Shown here: in pieces, positions 12,595-24,492 of the stretch | How positions within the stretch are numbered: the first letter of the stretch is position 1 | Layout: every line of letters starts with the position of its first letter | From: Collybia mongolica | Lineage: Eukaryota > Basidiomycota > Agaricomycetes > Agaricales > Clitocybaceae | Direction: 5' to 3' | DNA length: 64,000 nucleotides | NCBI GenBank assembly: GCA_013420905.1 | Contig: JAAXNY010000005.1 | Location: 3,038,001-3,102,000 of the forward strand | Made by a program: the position numbers and the translations under genes | Notes under the pieces: generated by a model | Told to the model about the DNA's origin: nothing | Seen by the model: only the letters and a program-made list of their open reading frames with translations | Database searches by the model: none

Positions 12595-13626
12595 ATGTCC
12601 AGGTAGTTCAAATTCTAACGTCTTAATATAATTCTAATGACCTTGTACACCACTTAGTACCAGTAACTCCAAAATCGCATCTCTTGCGTCCCGTTTGGTT
12701 GAACCGAACCAACCTCATCACCGACGTAATTACACCCACGAAGAAGAAGATGATGATGATGAGGCTATATTCGCTGAACTTGAAGCAGAAATAGAGAACG
12801 ACGGGAATGCCGCAATGAGAGAGCATGGATTGGATATTCTCAGAAGAGAGTAAGGTGCCTTCCCAGCCTCTGCCAAACCCCTGGATGGTTTACGGAAAGT
12901 GATGTCTAACTCAGCCTCCCACAGAATGGAACGCGTAAAGGATATGAAGGACAATGAACATGGGCAATATACAGAGATTACTGATGAGAAGGAAGTGGTG
13001 CGAGTGAGTGCGTGAGTTGTGATCCCTTTCATTTTCAAGCACGGAATCATTATGGCCAACGACTAGGAACGAAAAGAGATGCGTGATCCATTTCTACCAC
13101 TCGAACTTCAAGCGATGTGAGATTATGGACAAACATCTGGCTGTATGTTGCATCAATCTATGATGTCTTATCTGCCTTTCTAATGTCGACGGCCAGAAAC
13201 TTGCACCAAAATACTTTTCGACCCGCTTTTGTCGTGTCTTTGTTGAAAATGTTCCTTGGTTGGTCGAGAGGCTTGGGGTCAAGGTGCTACCTTGCGTGAT
13301 ATGCTTTGTGGATGGTGTATCCAAGGATCGGTATATTTCTTGTCCTCGTCCCGGGGGCTCTCCTGACAAAAGAACACAGGTTGATCGGCTTTGAGGAACT
13401 CGGCAACAATGATGCATTCGATACAGCGATCCTGGAGTTAAGGCTTTCTGGTTGTGGTAAGTGCTGCAGTTGCTTCGTAGGTTTTGTGCTGGCATTGATG
13501 CAGTAAATAGGAGTAATCCAAAAGTCAACTGGAAGTGGTCTTGAGGTGGTATATAAGGTGTCGTCTTCTCGGGCTTCGCGTACTGGGCGACATGATGATG
13601 ACGATGTTTTCGATCTGGATGAATGA
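12595..13626 (+). CDS. Phosducin-like thioredoxin-fold protein (TXNDC9/Plp1 type)
   Basis: Co-chaperone-type protein that, in the family, binds the cytosolic chaperonin CCT and modulates tubulin/actin folding. The start is split: ATG TCC AG at 12595-12602, then a 55-nt intron, giving MSSTSNSKIASLASRLVEP. Next come an acidic, coiled-coil-prone segment (EEEDDDDEAIFAELEAEIE), the family signature VIHFYHSNFKRCEIMDKHL, then a thioredoxin fold with VENVPWLVERLGVKVLPCVICF and DRLIGFEELGNNDAF. The active-site CxxC of true thioredoxins is absent, as expected for phosducin-like proteins. The tail ends in an acidic DDDDVFDLDE. The last intron uses the acceptor just before GAGTAATCC. Confidence 0.88.
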
Positions 13627-13844
13627 GAATATACCCATTATTTGGCATTATACCTATTTTCCAGCAAGTCCGTCTCCTATTACGTCTCACCAACTACGTT
13701 TGCATTTGTTTCTCTGACCTTGCCGATCACTAAACTGCGCACTCAAGGAAATGGGAACGAAATTTGGATTGTGTAGAAGTACAACATCCGTCAGGGCTCC
13801 CCATAAACTCCTACTTCCTTGAATTGCCGTAAAAACGCTGATAT

Positions 13845-16800
13845 TCATAGAATAAGCTGTGAAAGAAAGGGTTAAGGCTCTGAACAGTAAATCGATAGTT
13901 GCACACACAAGAGCTGGAAGAAGGTATTAGTTAACTGGAAGACAACTGGTGGTGTATATGAATAAGAGGCCTACCTAAATGACCACCGACGACGGGGCGA
14001 GCACGGAAACCCTCTGGTGCTCCATTCGTTGTTTCATACCAATCGCCGAAGGGCTGAGAGCTAAGTCCGTCCGAAGCCCACTTCTTCACTGAACTTATGA
14101 AAAAGTTGCGTGTGGTCGTATCAGTAACAATGCCGGCAGTCCAAATTTCCCAGTCTGACAATAGTGAGTATTTCGTTTCTGGATTTAGGTAAGGTTTAGT
14201 ATCGTTATACCTGTTTTTGTATATGTGTGGCTGTTGACTTCATGATGAGTATATGTTATGAAGTACACTGTTTACATACCGAGTGTCCAGAGGCACGCCG
14301 AATGGCTCTGTTGAATTCGGTTCAGAGATAGGAGGCTATCTATAGAAAACTAGCCCACTTACGCGTAACCGTCTTGTACCAGGCAGTTTCTTCCATAAAC
14401 AAGGTTAAGTTGTACGGCATTCGAAAGGCCCAGAAAGCTTACGCATGCTGTATACAGATGCAGGGAAGAGGTTCAACTTCAGTAATTTATCTGCATAGAG
14501 GTTGTACGACAACCCCCAGCTGAAAGGCTTTAGAATACGATTTTTCGATGGACGTAACGGGGAGTACCTTGCAGAGTTTCCATACTTTTAACTCAATATT
14601 AGTGTCATTAAAGATGAGTTACGATGCGGACCCACTTGAAGTGTTAAATGACTTCCGGATGACGATGCCGACAAGGTTTGCCAGCGTGATACATAATTAG
14701 CAGCGATTGCCTAACCGAACGATTAACCAAGATTGAGCGCGTGATGCAGACATGGACATACGGAATAGTTAGCACTCTTTGTATTGTCACCAACTAACGA
14801 GGCAATCTGAGACATGGCCTTGATCCCGATTATTCCTTTAATTGCAAGGTTTGTCTGATTCACAAGGTGGCCGGCAAAGTCGTCGGTACTAAGTTGGTCT
14901 CCCGGAATGAGGGAGTCCGTGATCAAGAACTGAGTCCACTGGTCAAGAAGGGCGTTCTAATAGCGATGCTTTAGAAAGGCAAGAATGAGAATACAGGTTG
15001 CACACATATTTGGTGAGGTGAGATTTATCGCCAGTCTTCTGGGCATAACTAAGTGCCATGATGACCATGTTCCCACTTTCTGTAGGAGGAGAGATCAAAA
15101 ACTAGAAATGGATTTTTAATTAGCAGGCACCTTCGACTGGCATGGCCTCGTCCCTTCCATCATTGTGTCCGAGAGCATTCGGATAACTGGAACCTGTTAT
15201 AAATAACTATTGAGATACGTTCTTGATGAAGAAACCCACATAGCTTACCAAGATCATGAACACTCCACTTATTAGGATAGAGGCCGCTGGCCTGGTATCT
15301 GAATAGGCCCTCCAAGAGAAACTTTCCGAGTAAGGGGTTTGTGTAGAGTAACACAGGCCATGCAGGGAAAATAACATCTACTGTATTCATGTTCTACAAG
15401 TAAAACATCAGGCGTCAAAGAACGTTGGATAAAAGTGAGACGAACCCCATCGCTAGATATTTCTAATAATGGCATATCAGCACCAACAGTGTTACGAAGC
15501 AACTCACGATTTTACCTTTCATGAACACGATCACATCAGCTGTATTCCATGAGCCGTCGCTGTTCTTAGAGATCGTGACCTCCATCGCTCCAAGGGCTTG
15601 GCGGATCGATAACGCCACGATAGAAGCATAATCGGTGGATATCCTGTTTGCATCTGTATTAACTTTGGCGTCGAAGGCGTTGGCTCTGCTGAGAGCGTTA
15701 GAGAAATCCCCAAGGAATGATGAAATCTGGCCATTATATTAATCAACAGGGTAGTTTTTCATTGCAACGGAAGTGAATGTACCAGGGCGGCCGAGGTTGA
15801 GAATTGACTCCAGAAGTAAAGACTGCGTGATTGAGTTCCACCACCTGCCACAATATACTTGATGGCCGGATCCCGTATATGGCCAATAGAAAATACAACC
15901 GGCGCAGAAGCACCAGTGATACTACCAAGGTCGTGAGCAAAACCAAAGACGGGCCAGTTGTCCTGAATGGCACGGAAAGCAGTGTCCTTCGTGTTCGGAA
16001 GCCGACCATTATTGATGAACTGTGCCCGGACGGTCACATCTGCGCCAGACTGGAAAGTAGCGCCGACAGTCTTCAAATATGAACGAATAAGAACTCAACG
16101 GGCAAAATAATGCAACCATTTACATACATTCGTTGTCGAATAGAAAGCAGAGCCGTCTGTAAAATATATCAGAAGAGTTGCAAGGGAAGGTACGCCAAAA
16201 TATTACATTGAGTGTGATCGTTAACTTCTGTGAAGACGGCAGGTGACTGCAACTGTACTTCATGGGTTAGGATTGCGCCCGTCGTTGTACTCCATTTTGC
16301 GAGCAACGCATTATTTCCAGAAACCCATTCAGCACTAATATCCGAATAAACTTGTACAGAGTGAGCAGCACCGTTGGTGGATACAGCTGAGACAGCCATA
16401 TAGGCAAAAGGCGTAGACTGCCTGACCAGGTCTGTAGCCTTGGAAGCTTATGTTAGAATATGTCTCCTTTGCTTTGGCGGGGCTGAGTACCTCAACAGGA
16501 CTTAAAAATGTCACAGTTATATCCACCGGTCCGGCGGACAGCACAAAGATACTCTGAGTGGATGTGAACTGTAGAAAATATACACGTTTTAGTGGCGGGC
16601 ATAAGCAAGGAAGTAGAATGTTGACCGACATGCGAGCTCCTCTGTACTGCTTTGTTGAAGGTCGTTCCTGGGACATTGGGCGTCCCCAAGAAGCTGTAAG
16701 CCTGGCCATCTACCTTGACGAATCCAGCCCAACCAAGGACCTAAGAGAAACAGTCAGAGGAAGATGAAGCCAACGCGCTTTCTGGATCAAAACTCACAGA

Positions 16801-17047
16801 GCCGGTCCAAAAGGTCGGCCAAGCATCGTTCAGAGCAGCCCCTGTAAACACAACAGGATTTAGTGCAAGCCAAGGTAACCGATAAATAATCCTCGAGACC
16901 TGATCCTTGTGGGAGCCACGCTGATACGTAGGGCGTGCGTACTGCAAGTGGTATGGACGGCGGATTGAACGGTGTTGCAGTCCAGGTGATAGCCTGGACT
17001 GAAGCAAGGAAGAGAAGCAGAGTACTGCTGTAGTTGAGAAGTTTCAT
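13845..17047 (-). CDS. Secreted glutaminase, GtaA family (copy 1)
   Basis: Extracellular glutaminase A-like protein that would release ammonia and glutamate from glutamine. Many small exons start with a signal peptide MKLLNYSSTLLLFLASVQA followed by ITWTATPFNPPSIPLAVRTP, the family N-terminus. Later landmarks: VDITVTFLSPVE, VQVYSDISAEWVSGNN, FAHDLGSI, VVFSIGHIRDPAI, TVDVIFPAWP, YPNKWSVHDLG, NLAIKGIIGIKAMS and FGDWYETTNGAPEGFRARP. A final 52-nt intron gives the short end GGHLALLIL and a stop at 13845; ignoring that intron would add an unlikely 75-residue tail ending at 13687. No frameshift is needed. The paralog at 21256-24492 has the same exon layout. An upstream in-frame ATG at 17080 is less likely because the signal peptide starts at MKLL. 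Confidence 0.9.
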
Positions 17048-17790
17048 TGAGACCTGGGAATTGGAGTATGATGTGCCCATAAGTTTTTAAAAGAATTATC
17101 TGGAGTTGGTTACCAAATCATAAGACGACTTGATTCGTGATTCATGGGGCGGTGGCATATGGGGCAGTCACGGGTAGCAAAATGTACATGCTGTAAGTAG
17201 CAGAAGGCAGGAACTGATGTGCTCCAGAGTGCTCTTCGTTGCATAGACTGCGACATTCTCGACGCGACCGGTCCGAATCTTCATGCTTCTCGTGACTTGG
17301 TTGAAAGGTCATATGACTCGTGACATTGGGGCCTCGCCCGACTTTCGCACGGTTTAAGGAAAGGCTTCCACGAGTTGTGACGGTCTCATGTTATTATTTT
17401 GCTTCTAAACCGGGGTTTTATTTAGATGCGACCGTTAAATTTAGAACATATCCTCGTGGTATACCGGTCAGGGTGACTTTTTCCCTGGATATTCGTTTCC
17501 TTGCGTTAGGATCAACACACACTCTTCTTCAAAGCATGGCTGGCTGTCTTCTCCTACCTGCGGGTGATAAGTCACCCGGTCCAAACGTCTGGATATCTAC
17601 AGACTCTCATCTACGACCGATGGTCTAAAACGAAAACTATGAATGTATAAAAGACTCGTTTACGAAAGGAACTCCCTTCTTTCACTTACCCTGGTGGTTC
17701 TCGCATCGCTTTTCTTACCAGAGTTACTGTCTTCTACTTTTCCCGCTTTCTTTTTTTTTCTACACAACTCAGAGGTCTTCAGCTGGAACC
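17048..17790 (+). promoter_or_regulatory. Divergent promoter of glutaminase copy 1 and chitinase
   Basis: 743 bp. A TATAAAAG box at 17646-17653 lies 138 bp before the chitinase ATG, followed by a T/C-rich leader ending in a run of T near 17750-17760. The 102-residue ORF at 17320-17628 has no family features and is not called. Confidence 0.5.
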
Positions 17791-19378
17791 ATGTGGTCTT
17801 CATCATTCATTGTTTTTTCGTTAACACATTTGCTGTCCCTAGTTCGCTGTGCTCCCGTGACTCTTTCGCACTTGGGGTCTTCTCGTTCTGCAACAGGCCT
17901 CGAAGGCGATCAAGCATTATTGGCAACACCGTTGTTTATAACTGGGCAGGAAGTGACGATAGGCCAACCCAACGTAACTCTGTCAGCCTCGTCAGGCTCA
18001 ATTTTGATTGTCCCTGCCCTTGGCCCTTTATCCACCTCTCCCATGCCTCAAGAACCTCCAACCACAGACACCGTGCGGCCCCTCGTAATGGGCTATTATC
18101 CAGACTGGGCAGGCCCCTCTTTGGCTCCGGAAGATATCAACTTTGGTTTGTATGACTGGATTGACTTTGCTTTTGGTATACCAGATGCCTCATTCAATTT
18201 GACATGGGACTCTCCAGAATCGCCAAGGATACTTCAGAGGCTTATAAATATCGCCCACCAAAAAGGCGCGAAAGTGAAGTTAAGTATAGGTGGATGGACA
18301 GGAAGCAGGTACGTTTTGAGAGGGTTTTTTTTTCTGGTTTTTTTTTAGTAGGCAAACTTTCGATCTTCTATACTAACAGAGCTGTTAGATATTTCTCCTC
18401 GGCCGTCAGCTCTAGCAAGGGCAGAGAGATCTTCGCACAGAACATCCTCGACGTCTACAATAAGTTTGGTTTAGATGGGATCGACATCGATTGGGAATAT
18501 CCTGGCCATGAGGGCGCTGAAGGCAATCACATTGACCCGAACGATTCCATAAATTTTCTGTTGCTGCTTCAGCGTCTACGTGTTATTCTACCACCAGCTG
18601 CCCGAATCACTGCAGCGGCTCAAACAGTTCCGTTTGTTGATGCTTCCGGTCAGCCAATGAAGGACGTTTCGAAATTCGCCGAGGTATTAGACTGGGTACT
18701 AATCATGAATTATGATGTCTGGATTGGTAAGTGCCAGCCCTCCTTTCTCGTTGGAAATGACTGATTAAACGACACTTAGCATCTCCCACACCTGGTTCCA
18801 ATGCGCCTCTGAACAATGAATGCAACAATTCTTCCCAACCCAGTGCAAATGCCGCCGCCGCATATGAAGCGTGGACGGAGGCTGGATTTCCTGCGTCTAA
18901 ACTTGTCCTAGGGCTTCCATCTTATGGCTATGTTTCGGACTCTGAAGCTTCTGGTCTTCATTCGCGATCCTCTAGGGCACTCAACTCCAGGCGACTTCGA
19001 TCTTTGGATGATGGCTCTGAAGAACCAGGTACAACGGTCAAGATAACTGGCGAGGACGGAAGTAGCACCGTTCAATTTAGAGACCTAATCAGACAGGGTG
19101 TGCTCATTCGTGCCAGCCCAGTAATTACCAACGGCCCAACTGTCTATGATGCCGCAGGCGGATTCACAAGGCATTGGGATTCCTGCTCAAGTACGCCATG
19201 GTTGCGTTCAATGTCGGTTAAACAAATCATTACATTCGATGACCCCGGATCACTCTACATGAAAGCCGAATTTGCCAAGAGAGTAGGAATGCTGGGAGTC
19301 AACATGTTTGACATTCATGGGGACACGGATGAATGGGATTTGATTCAGGCGGTCAGGCAAGGATTAAAGAATGTATAA
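17791..19378 (+). CDS. Secreted GH18 chitinase
   Basis: Glycoside hydrolase family 18 enzyme that cleaves beta-1,4-linked N-acetylglucosamine in chitin by substrate-assisted catalysis. Three exons give about 480 residues. The signal peptide is MWSSSFIVFSLTHLLSLVRC, then a roughly 75-residue Ser/Pro/Thr-rich spacer. The TIM barrel begins VMGYYPDWAGP. The substrate-binding strand KVKLSIGGWTGSR and the catalytic motif DGIDIDWEYPG, with its Glu proton donor near residue 210, are both intact. Further barrel strands include DWVLIMNYDVW, LVLGLPSYGY and GVNMFDIHGD. No separate chitin-binding domain is seen. It could recycle the fungus's own wall or attack other fungi or arthropods. It lies between two glutaminase genes, suggesting a nitrogen-scavenging neighbourhood. 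Confidence 0.94.
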
Positions 19379-19677
19379 TGTAATAGTGTTAGCTAATTTC
19401 TAAGTCGGAGTACCCGTAGGACGATGTTTTCATCGGCTATGTCTGTTTTTTGGGCGCAGGGTGCCGAGTGAGAAAGAGATAATAATAATGTGTTCGCTGG
19501 TTCGGCACATCCTCCCTAACTCTAACTCCATGGGTGCTGATACCGATATCCAAAAGTTTCACCACGTTGGTAATATCACTCTAAGGTGTGTGGATAGTCG
19601 CTTGTAGGCAATGGTGCACGGGGGGGGGAGGGGGTGGGCGCGGGCGTGATGACCAAATCCCGAGTCGCATATTGCGA
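19379..19677. other. Chitinase 3' region with G-quadruplex-like tract
   Basis: No gene. Plus-strand bases 19620-19644 contain four G runs (lengths about 10, 5, 3 and 3) separated by one to three bases, which fits a G-quadruplex pattern. It sits about 35 bp left of repeat copy 2. Confidence 0.5.
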
Positions 19678-20460
19678 CGAGTGGATGGCTACAAGACGCT
19701 TGAGTGTTGGGCCTACCCGCGAGCTATGCTCAAGCAAGAGGCAAGGTGAAGGTTCGTCTAGTCAAAGACGCCCGACTTTTGTCGCGACTAATTCCCTCCC
19801 CAGAACTTCTTCAACCCCAAATTAATGGATGAGGAACTTGTGGATCTCTGTCGTTGTGAGGATCGATTGCGGGGTTGGAGGACCTGACGGAGGTCCTCGT
19901 ATGTCGCGTGCGTATCACGGGGTGACTGTGCAGAGATGAAGAGGTTGAAGGCATTGGGGGAAGTGGGAGATGCAGGGAGGAAGTTGAATGAGGTGTTCAT
20001 CGTAGGGTAAGACATCGCAGTGTACAAGTCGCTGACGAGTGGATGCAGATGTTAGACTGGAGATTTGGGTCCTTGAGGAGATTGGGGTCGACGGAAATGA
20101 CAGTACTGCAGCAGTACTGATGAGGAAATCCTGTCCATTTCTTCCGAGCTTAAGTACCGTATCCTATCCGTGATTAGCGCGCCTCGAGGACGGATTGGTG
20201 GGGAAGGAGGAGGATTCATAGCAACCAGGAGGAGGGAGCGTTTCTATGTAAAATTCCCAAACTTGGCAAAAAAGCAGCAGGACCTACACCTCCAAAGCAT
20301 GGAAAACATGGTTGCTTGGCGACGAGTTGAATCCATGGCAACTTGAGCGAGGATTGGCGTCGAATGGTACGTTTCGGGCGGATAATGCTGGAAGTTTGTG
20401 ACGAGGAATGTTGATATGTGTTTGTGGACACTCCAGGAGTGCAAAGGGGTCCAAACAACG
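19678..20460 (+). repeat. 783-bp dispersed direct repeat, copy 2
   Basis: Same length and orientation as the block at 7581-8363, with 14 scattered substitutions (seven transitions, seven transversions) and no gaps. Flanks on both sides are unrelated to those of copy 1. It falls between the chitinase and the second glutaminase gene. The 79-residue minus-strand ORF at 19788-20027 is shared by both copies but looks like the shadow of a decayed plus-strand coding segment. Confidence 0.9.
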
Positions 20461-21255
20461 TATCAACCTGCTACTCCAACTTGAAGTGCTCGACTCACGG
20501 GAACTTCGAATTTGTTACGACGTTTAGTCTTTCTTTCGACAAGCTAAGGCATTTTAGAATATTTTTCCTTATCATTTGGTGGAGGAATGTGGAAGGTATT
20601 CAGTCGTACGTGGCAAAGTAAGACTAACAACCGACTCGGACTTAGGTTCCAGTGTCAGACTGTCAATGATTTCCTCGATATTGCCAATGTCACTTATAAG
20701 CATTCCACTATGCACCAGTCAATGGAGCCTGCTTTTTTCCTTTCAGAAGTTATACTATGAACAGTATCCTCCCAGTCATCATCAATAAACGGAGAAATCG
20801 AATTTCCAAAAAGCCGCCAAGCGTTTCCATTGCTCAGGAATTTTACGCATGAGGTCAGAACGTAGCATATGGTCCGTAAACACAGAACCTCACGCTTTGG
20901 ACCGGAAACAGTGCAATATGTTCATCATCAAGCATATGACAACCATACATACTCGAGCAATAGATCCAACAACTATCATATGATGCCAGCTCTGGGAGTC
21001 ACGCCTTACACAACAGCTTCTTCGTTGACTTTCTACGGACTTTTTATCGTCGATGCAGAAAATGCGCCGAAAGAGCTTTACCGAGTTGCTTCGAACATAT
21101 GGACAAGGATTGGCGTTATCACAATTCCTGTTATCGCATGATCTTCCGTACTCTTGGCTGAACTCGTACACAATATCACTGGGTTCGTTGATGATTATGG
21201 CTGTTTATATAGGACGAGACTTCAGTCCTTTTGTCTCTTAAGTGACTTCTTCATC
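20461..21255 (+). promoter_or_regulatory. Upstream region of glutaminase copy 2
   Basis: 795 bp with no credible gene; small ORFs at 20869-21141 and its complement lack family features. A TATATA element at 21206-21211 lies about 45 bp before the ATG at 21256, implying a short 5' leader. The sequence shows no obvious similarity to the promoter of glutaminase copy 1. Confidence 0.4.
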
Positions 21256-24200
21256 ATGAAGTTCCCCAAATACACCACTATTTTTTCGCTTACCCTTTTC
21301 CTTGCATCAGTCCAAGCTATAACCTGGACTGCAACACCATTCAACCCGCCTTCAGTCCCCCTAGCTGTGCGCACACCTTACTTGTCTGCTTGGCTCCCAC
21401 AGGGCGCAGGTACAGGACCTCGCGCTGTCTTGTCCGGCTTGTCTATTTTAACATAGATCACCTAGGTGCAGCCTTGAACGACGTGTGGCCTACCTTTTGG
21501 ACAGGATCCGTGAGTCATGGCAATGACATGTAATTTAAACTCTCAACTTATCACAACCATCTTAGATTCTCGGATGGGCTGGTTTTGTTAAGGTTGACGG
21601 CAAAGCATACAGCTTTTTAGGAGCCTCTAATGTCCCTGGAGCCACTTTTACGAAAGCGACACAGAAGAGCTCTCAGGCATGTTGATCAGCAGTTTGATAT
21701 CCCTTATTTTGACAACCCGCTACCAACCCTGTCTAGTTCACATCTACGCAGAGTATTTTCGTTTTATCTGCCGGACCTGTGGACATTACAGTCACATTCC
21801 TGAGCCCGGTTGAGGTTTTTATGTTTTTTTTTTCGACTAAGAAATGACCATTTTCATTCTAACATGGTAAACGCTAGGCCAATGATTTGGTCAAACAATC
21901 CACACCGTTTTCATACTTGGCTGTATCGGCTGCATCCACAGATGGTTCTTCTCATTCTGTTCAAGTTTATTCCGATATCAGTGCCGAATGGGTATCGGGA
22001 AATAATGGTTTAGTAGCTAATTGGACTACTACAACGGGAAGCATCCTTACACATCAAGTTCAACTGCAAACCCAATCAGTCTTTTCTGAAGCTAATGACC
22101 ACATTCAGCGTACGCTTACCGCTCGACCGACTGCCATAGCTAACAATAATCATTAGACGGTTCTGCCTTTTACTCAACGCCTAATGTATTTGAAATTTCC
22201 TATCGTTCAAGTGCGCGGATTAACCATGCAGCGCTAGACTGTCAGTGCTACATACCAGACCGGAGGAGATGTAGCTGTTCGTGCTCAATTTATCAACAAC
22301 GGGCGGCTCCCCAATACGCGGGACACCAACTTCCGCGCTATTCAAGATAACTGGCCGGTTTTCGCACTTGCCCACGATCTCGGAAACATCAGCGGGACAA
22401 CTGCCCCAGTCGTATTTTCTGTCGGTCATATACGTGATCCTGCTATTAGATATATCGTCGCTGGAGGTGGCACGCAGTCTCGGAGCGTTTATTTCTGGAG
22501 TCAATTCTCAACCCCGGCTGCACTGGTATGCAATTCCTGCATTCCTCGCCCGTAATACCTTAAACATATTGATTCTTCTGATCAGATCTCATCATTCTTA
22601 GGAGACTATAGTAGTGCCCTTTCTCGGGCCAAAACATTCGACGCGAAAGTCAACGTTGATGCATTGAAGGTGTCTGCGGACTATGCTGCCATTGTTGCTC
22701 TGTCGATTCGCCAGACTTTGGCCACAATTGAGATTACCATCACAAAGAACAGCAATGGATCATGGAACACCAATGATGTCATTGTTTTCATGAAAGGTGA
22801 GGTCCCTCACATCATTTTTTCGTGCCTTACGATATGTTGCCCCAGAGATATCAAGCAATGGAGTGAGCCCTTATCTGCAAGGTGTAATTTTCTAATGACT
22901 CATCACCCAAAGAACATGAACACTGTTGACGTCATCTTCCCTGCATGGCCTGGATTGTTATACACTAACCCATTGCTGGGGAAGTACCTACTGGAAGGTT
23001 TGTTCCGCTACCAAGCCTCCGGCCAGTATCCCAATAAGTGGAGTATACATGACCTTGGTAAGTCCATATCAAGTCATCTCTCAAGATCTGGCCTATGATG
23101 CCCTTGCTAGGCGCAAGCTATCCACAAGCCTTGGGTCATAATGACGGCAATGACGAAGCGATGCCCGTAGAAGGTAGGAATATTGTAAATCCTGGCCTTC
23201 ACTTATGTCTTGAATTGATTTGTGACCTTGTACAGAGAGCGGGAACATGCTTATTATGGCTTTAAGTTATGTTCAAAGGACGGGCGACACATCTCATATC
23301 GTTAAATATGTGTGTTTGACTTGCACTCACCCTACACTGCATCTCAAATCAAGCCATCCTTAGTCCGCTCTTCTTGACCAATGGACCCAGTTCCTCATTT
23401 CGGATTCCCTCATTCCAGCGAATCAACTCAGCACTGATGACTTTGCGGGTCACTTAGCAAACCAGACGAACCTTGCGATCAAAGGAATTATTGGCATCAA
23501 AGCCATGTCACAAATTGCCCAAATACTGGGTGATACTGCCAAAAGCTCAAACTACTCTGTATGTCAGCGGCCCACGTCGCACCATCCGATATACTCACCT
23601 ATCATGCCAGTCGATCGCAGCCAACTACGTGACTCGCTGGCAAACACTGGCTGCTTCTTCCAGTGGCCAGCACCTGACTCTCTCGGTAGGTAGGCTTCCA
23701 TCGAAACTTTCTTGACCCACCTAAGTTCCGGACTACTACAGTATGGCGACTCTGCAAGGTATCCTATATCTCTTCCCCGCAGAATAAATCCCATCAACCT
23801 TTCCTAGCTGGGGGCTTTCGTACAATTTATACGCCGATAAGCTGTTGAAATTCAACCTCTTCCCAACTTCCATTTACAACATGCGTGAGTTCATCATATT
23901 AATGATGCGCAGGTGCCGTCCTACCGTTTAACATCCTATAAGAAACGGCGTGGTATAAGACAGTAGCACGTAAGTAGGCTTTTCATTCTTTATGTGACTT
24001 CGCACCGTCCCTCTAACCTTCGCCCAGAACCTTTCGGTGTTCCCTTGGACACCCGGTAAGTGTTTTGGCTTTTGGAAGGTGCACTTTAGCTTATCACTTA
24101 CCACAGCCATACCTACACGAAGACAGGTTCACATAATACCTTTCTTCTCTTGTTTGGTCCACCTTAATTACTCCTGATAGATTGGGAAATCTTTACCGCG

Positions 24201-24492
24201 GCCATCGTAACTGACACAACGACGAGAGACCTCTTTATCGGTTCGGTCAAGAAATATGCCTCCAATGGGCTCAGCTCGCAACCCTTCGGGGATTGGTATG
24301 AGACAACCAATGGAAGGCCGGAGGGTTTCCGAGCTCGGCCAGTCGCAGGCGGTCACTTAGGTGAGTTGTTATTTCAAAACTGCGCCACCTTATGAAACCT
24401 TACGAGTGTCTCACACAGCATTCGTAAGTACTCTTCAAACCGTATCCTTAAACGAGGTATGACGAAGCATTGACCTGCAGCTGATTTTGTGA
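21256..24492 (+). CDS. Secreted glutaminase, GtaA family (copy 2)
   Basis: Paralog of the gene at 13845-17047, in opposite orientation. The signal peptide MKFPKYTTIFSLTLFLASVQ leads into ITWTATPFNPPSVPLAVRTP. I could walk the whole reading frame through roughly 19 small exons: GWAGFVKVDGKAYSFLG, DITVTFLSPVE, VYSDISAEWVSGNNG, FRAIQDNWPVFALAHDLGN, VDVIFPAWPGLLYTNPLLG, ASYPQALGHNDGNDEAMPVE, NYVTRWQTLAASSSG and FGDWYETTNGRPEGFRARP. The terminal intron gives GGHLAFLIL and a stop at 24492, the same ending as copy 1. Intron positions that I compared match those of copy 1. The fourth-exon junction uses a GC donor here but a GT donor in copy 1. The gene looks intact and probably active. Confidence 0.9.
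21677..21736 (+). other. GC-AG intron in glutaminase copy 2
   Basis: A 60-nt intron starts GCATGT after ...SSQ and ends GTCTAG before FTSTQSIFVL. No GT donor nearby keeps the frame. In copy 1 a 4-base loss at the same place moves the donor to GTCGGT (intron 16569-16629) and keeps the frame as SSH/FTSTQ. Confidence 0.75.

Noticed and set aside
13687..13908. Extended C-terminal tail for glutaminase copy 1
   Set aside because: A 52-nt intron gives the ending GGHLALLIL, which matches the independently read ending of copy 2.
17320..17628. 102-residue ORF in the chitinase promoter
   Set aside because: Lies upstream of and beside the TATA box, with no family features.
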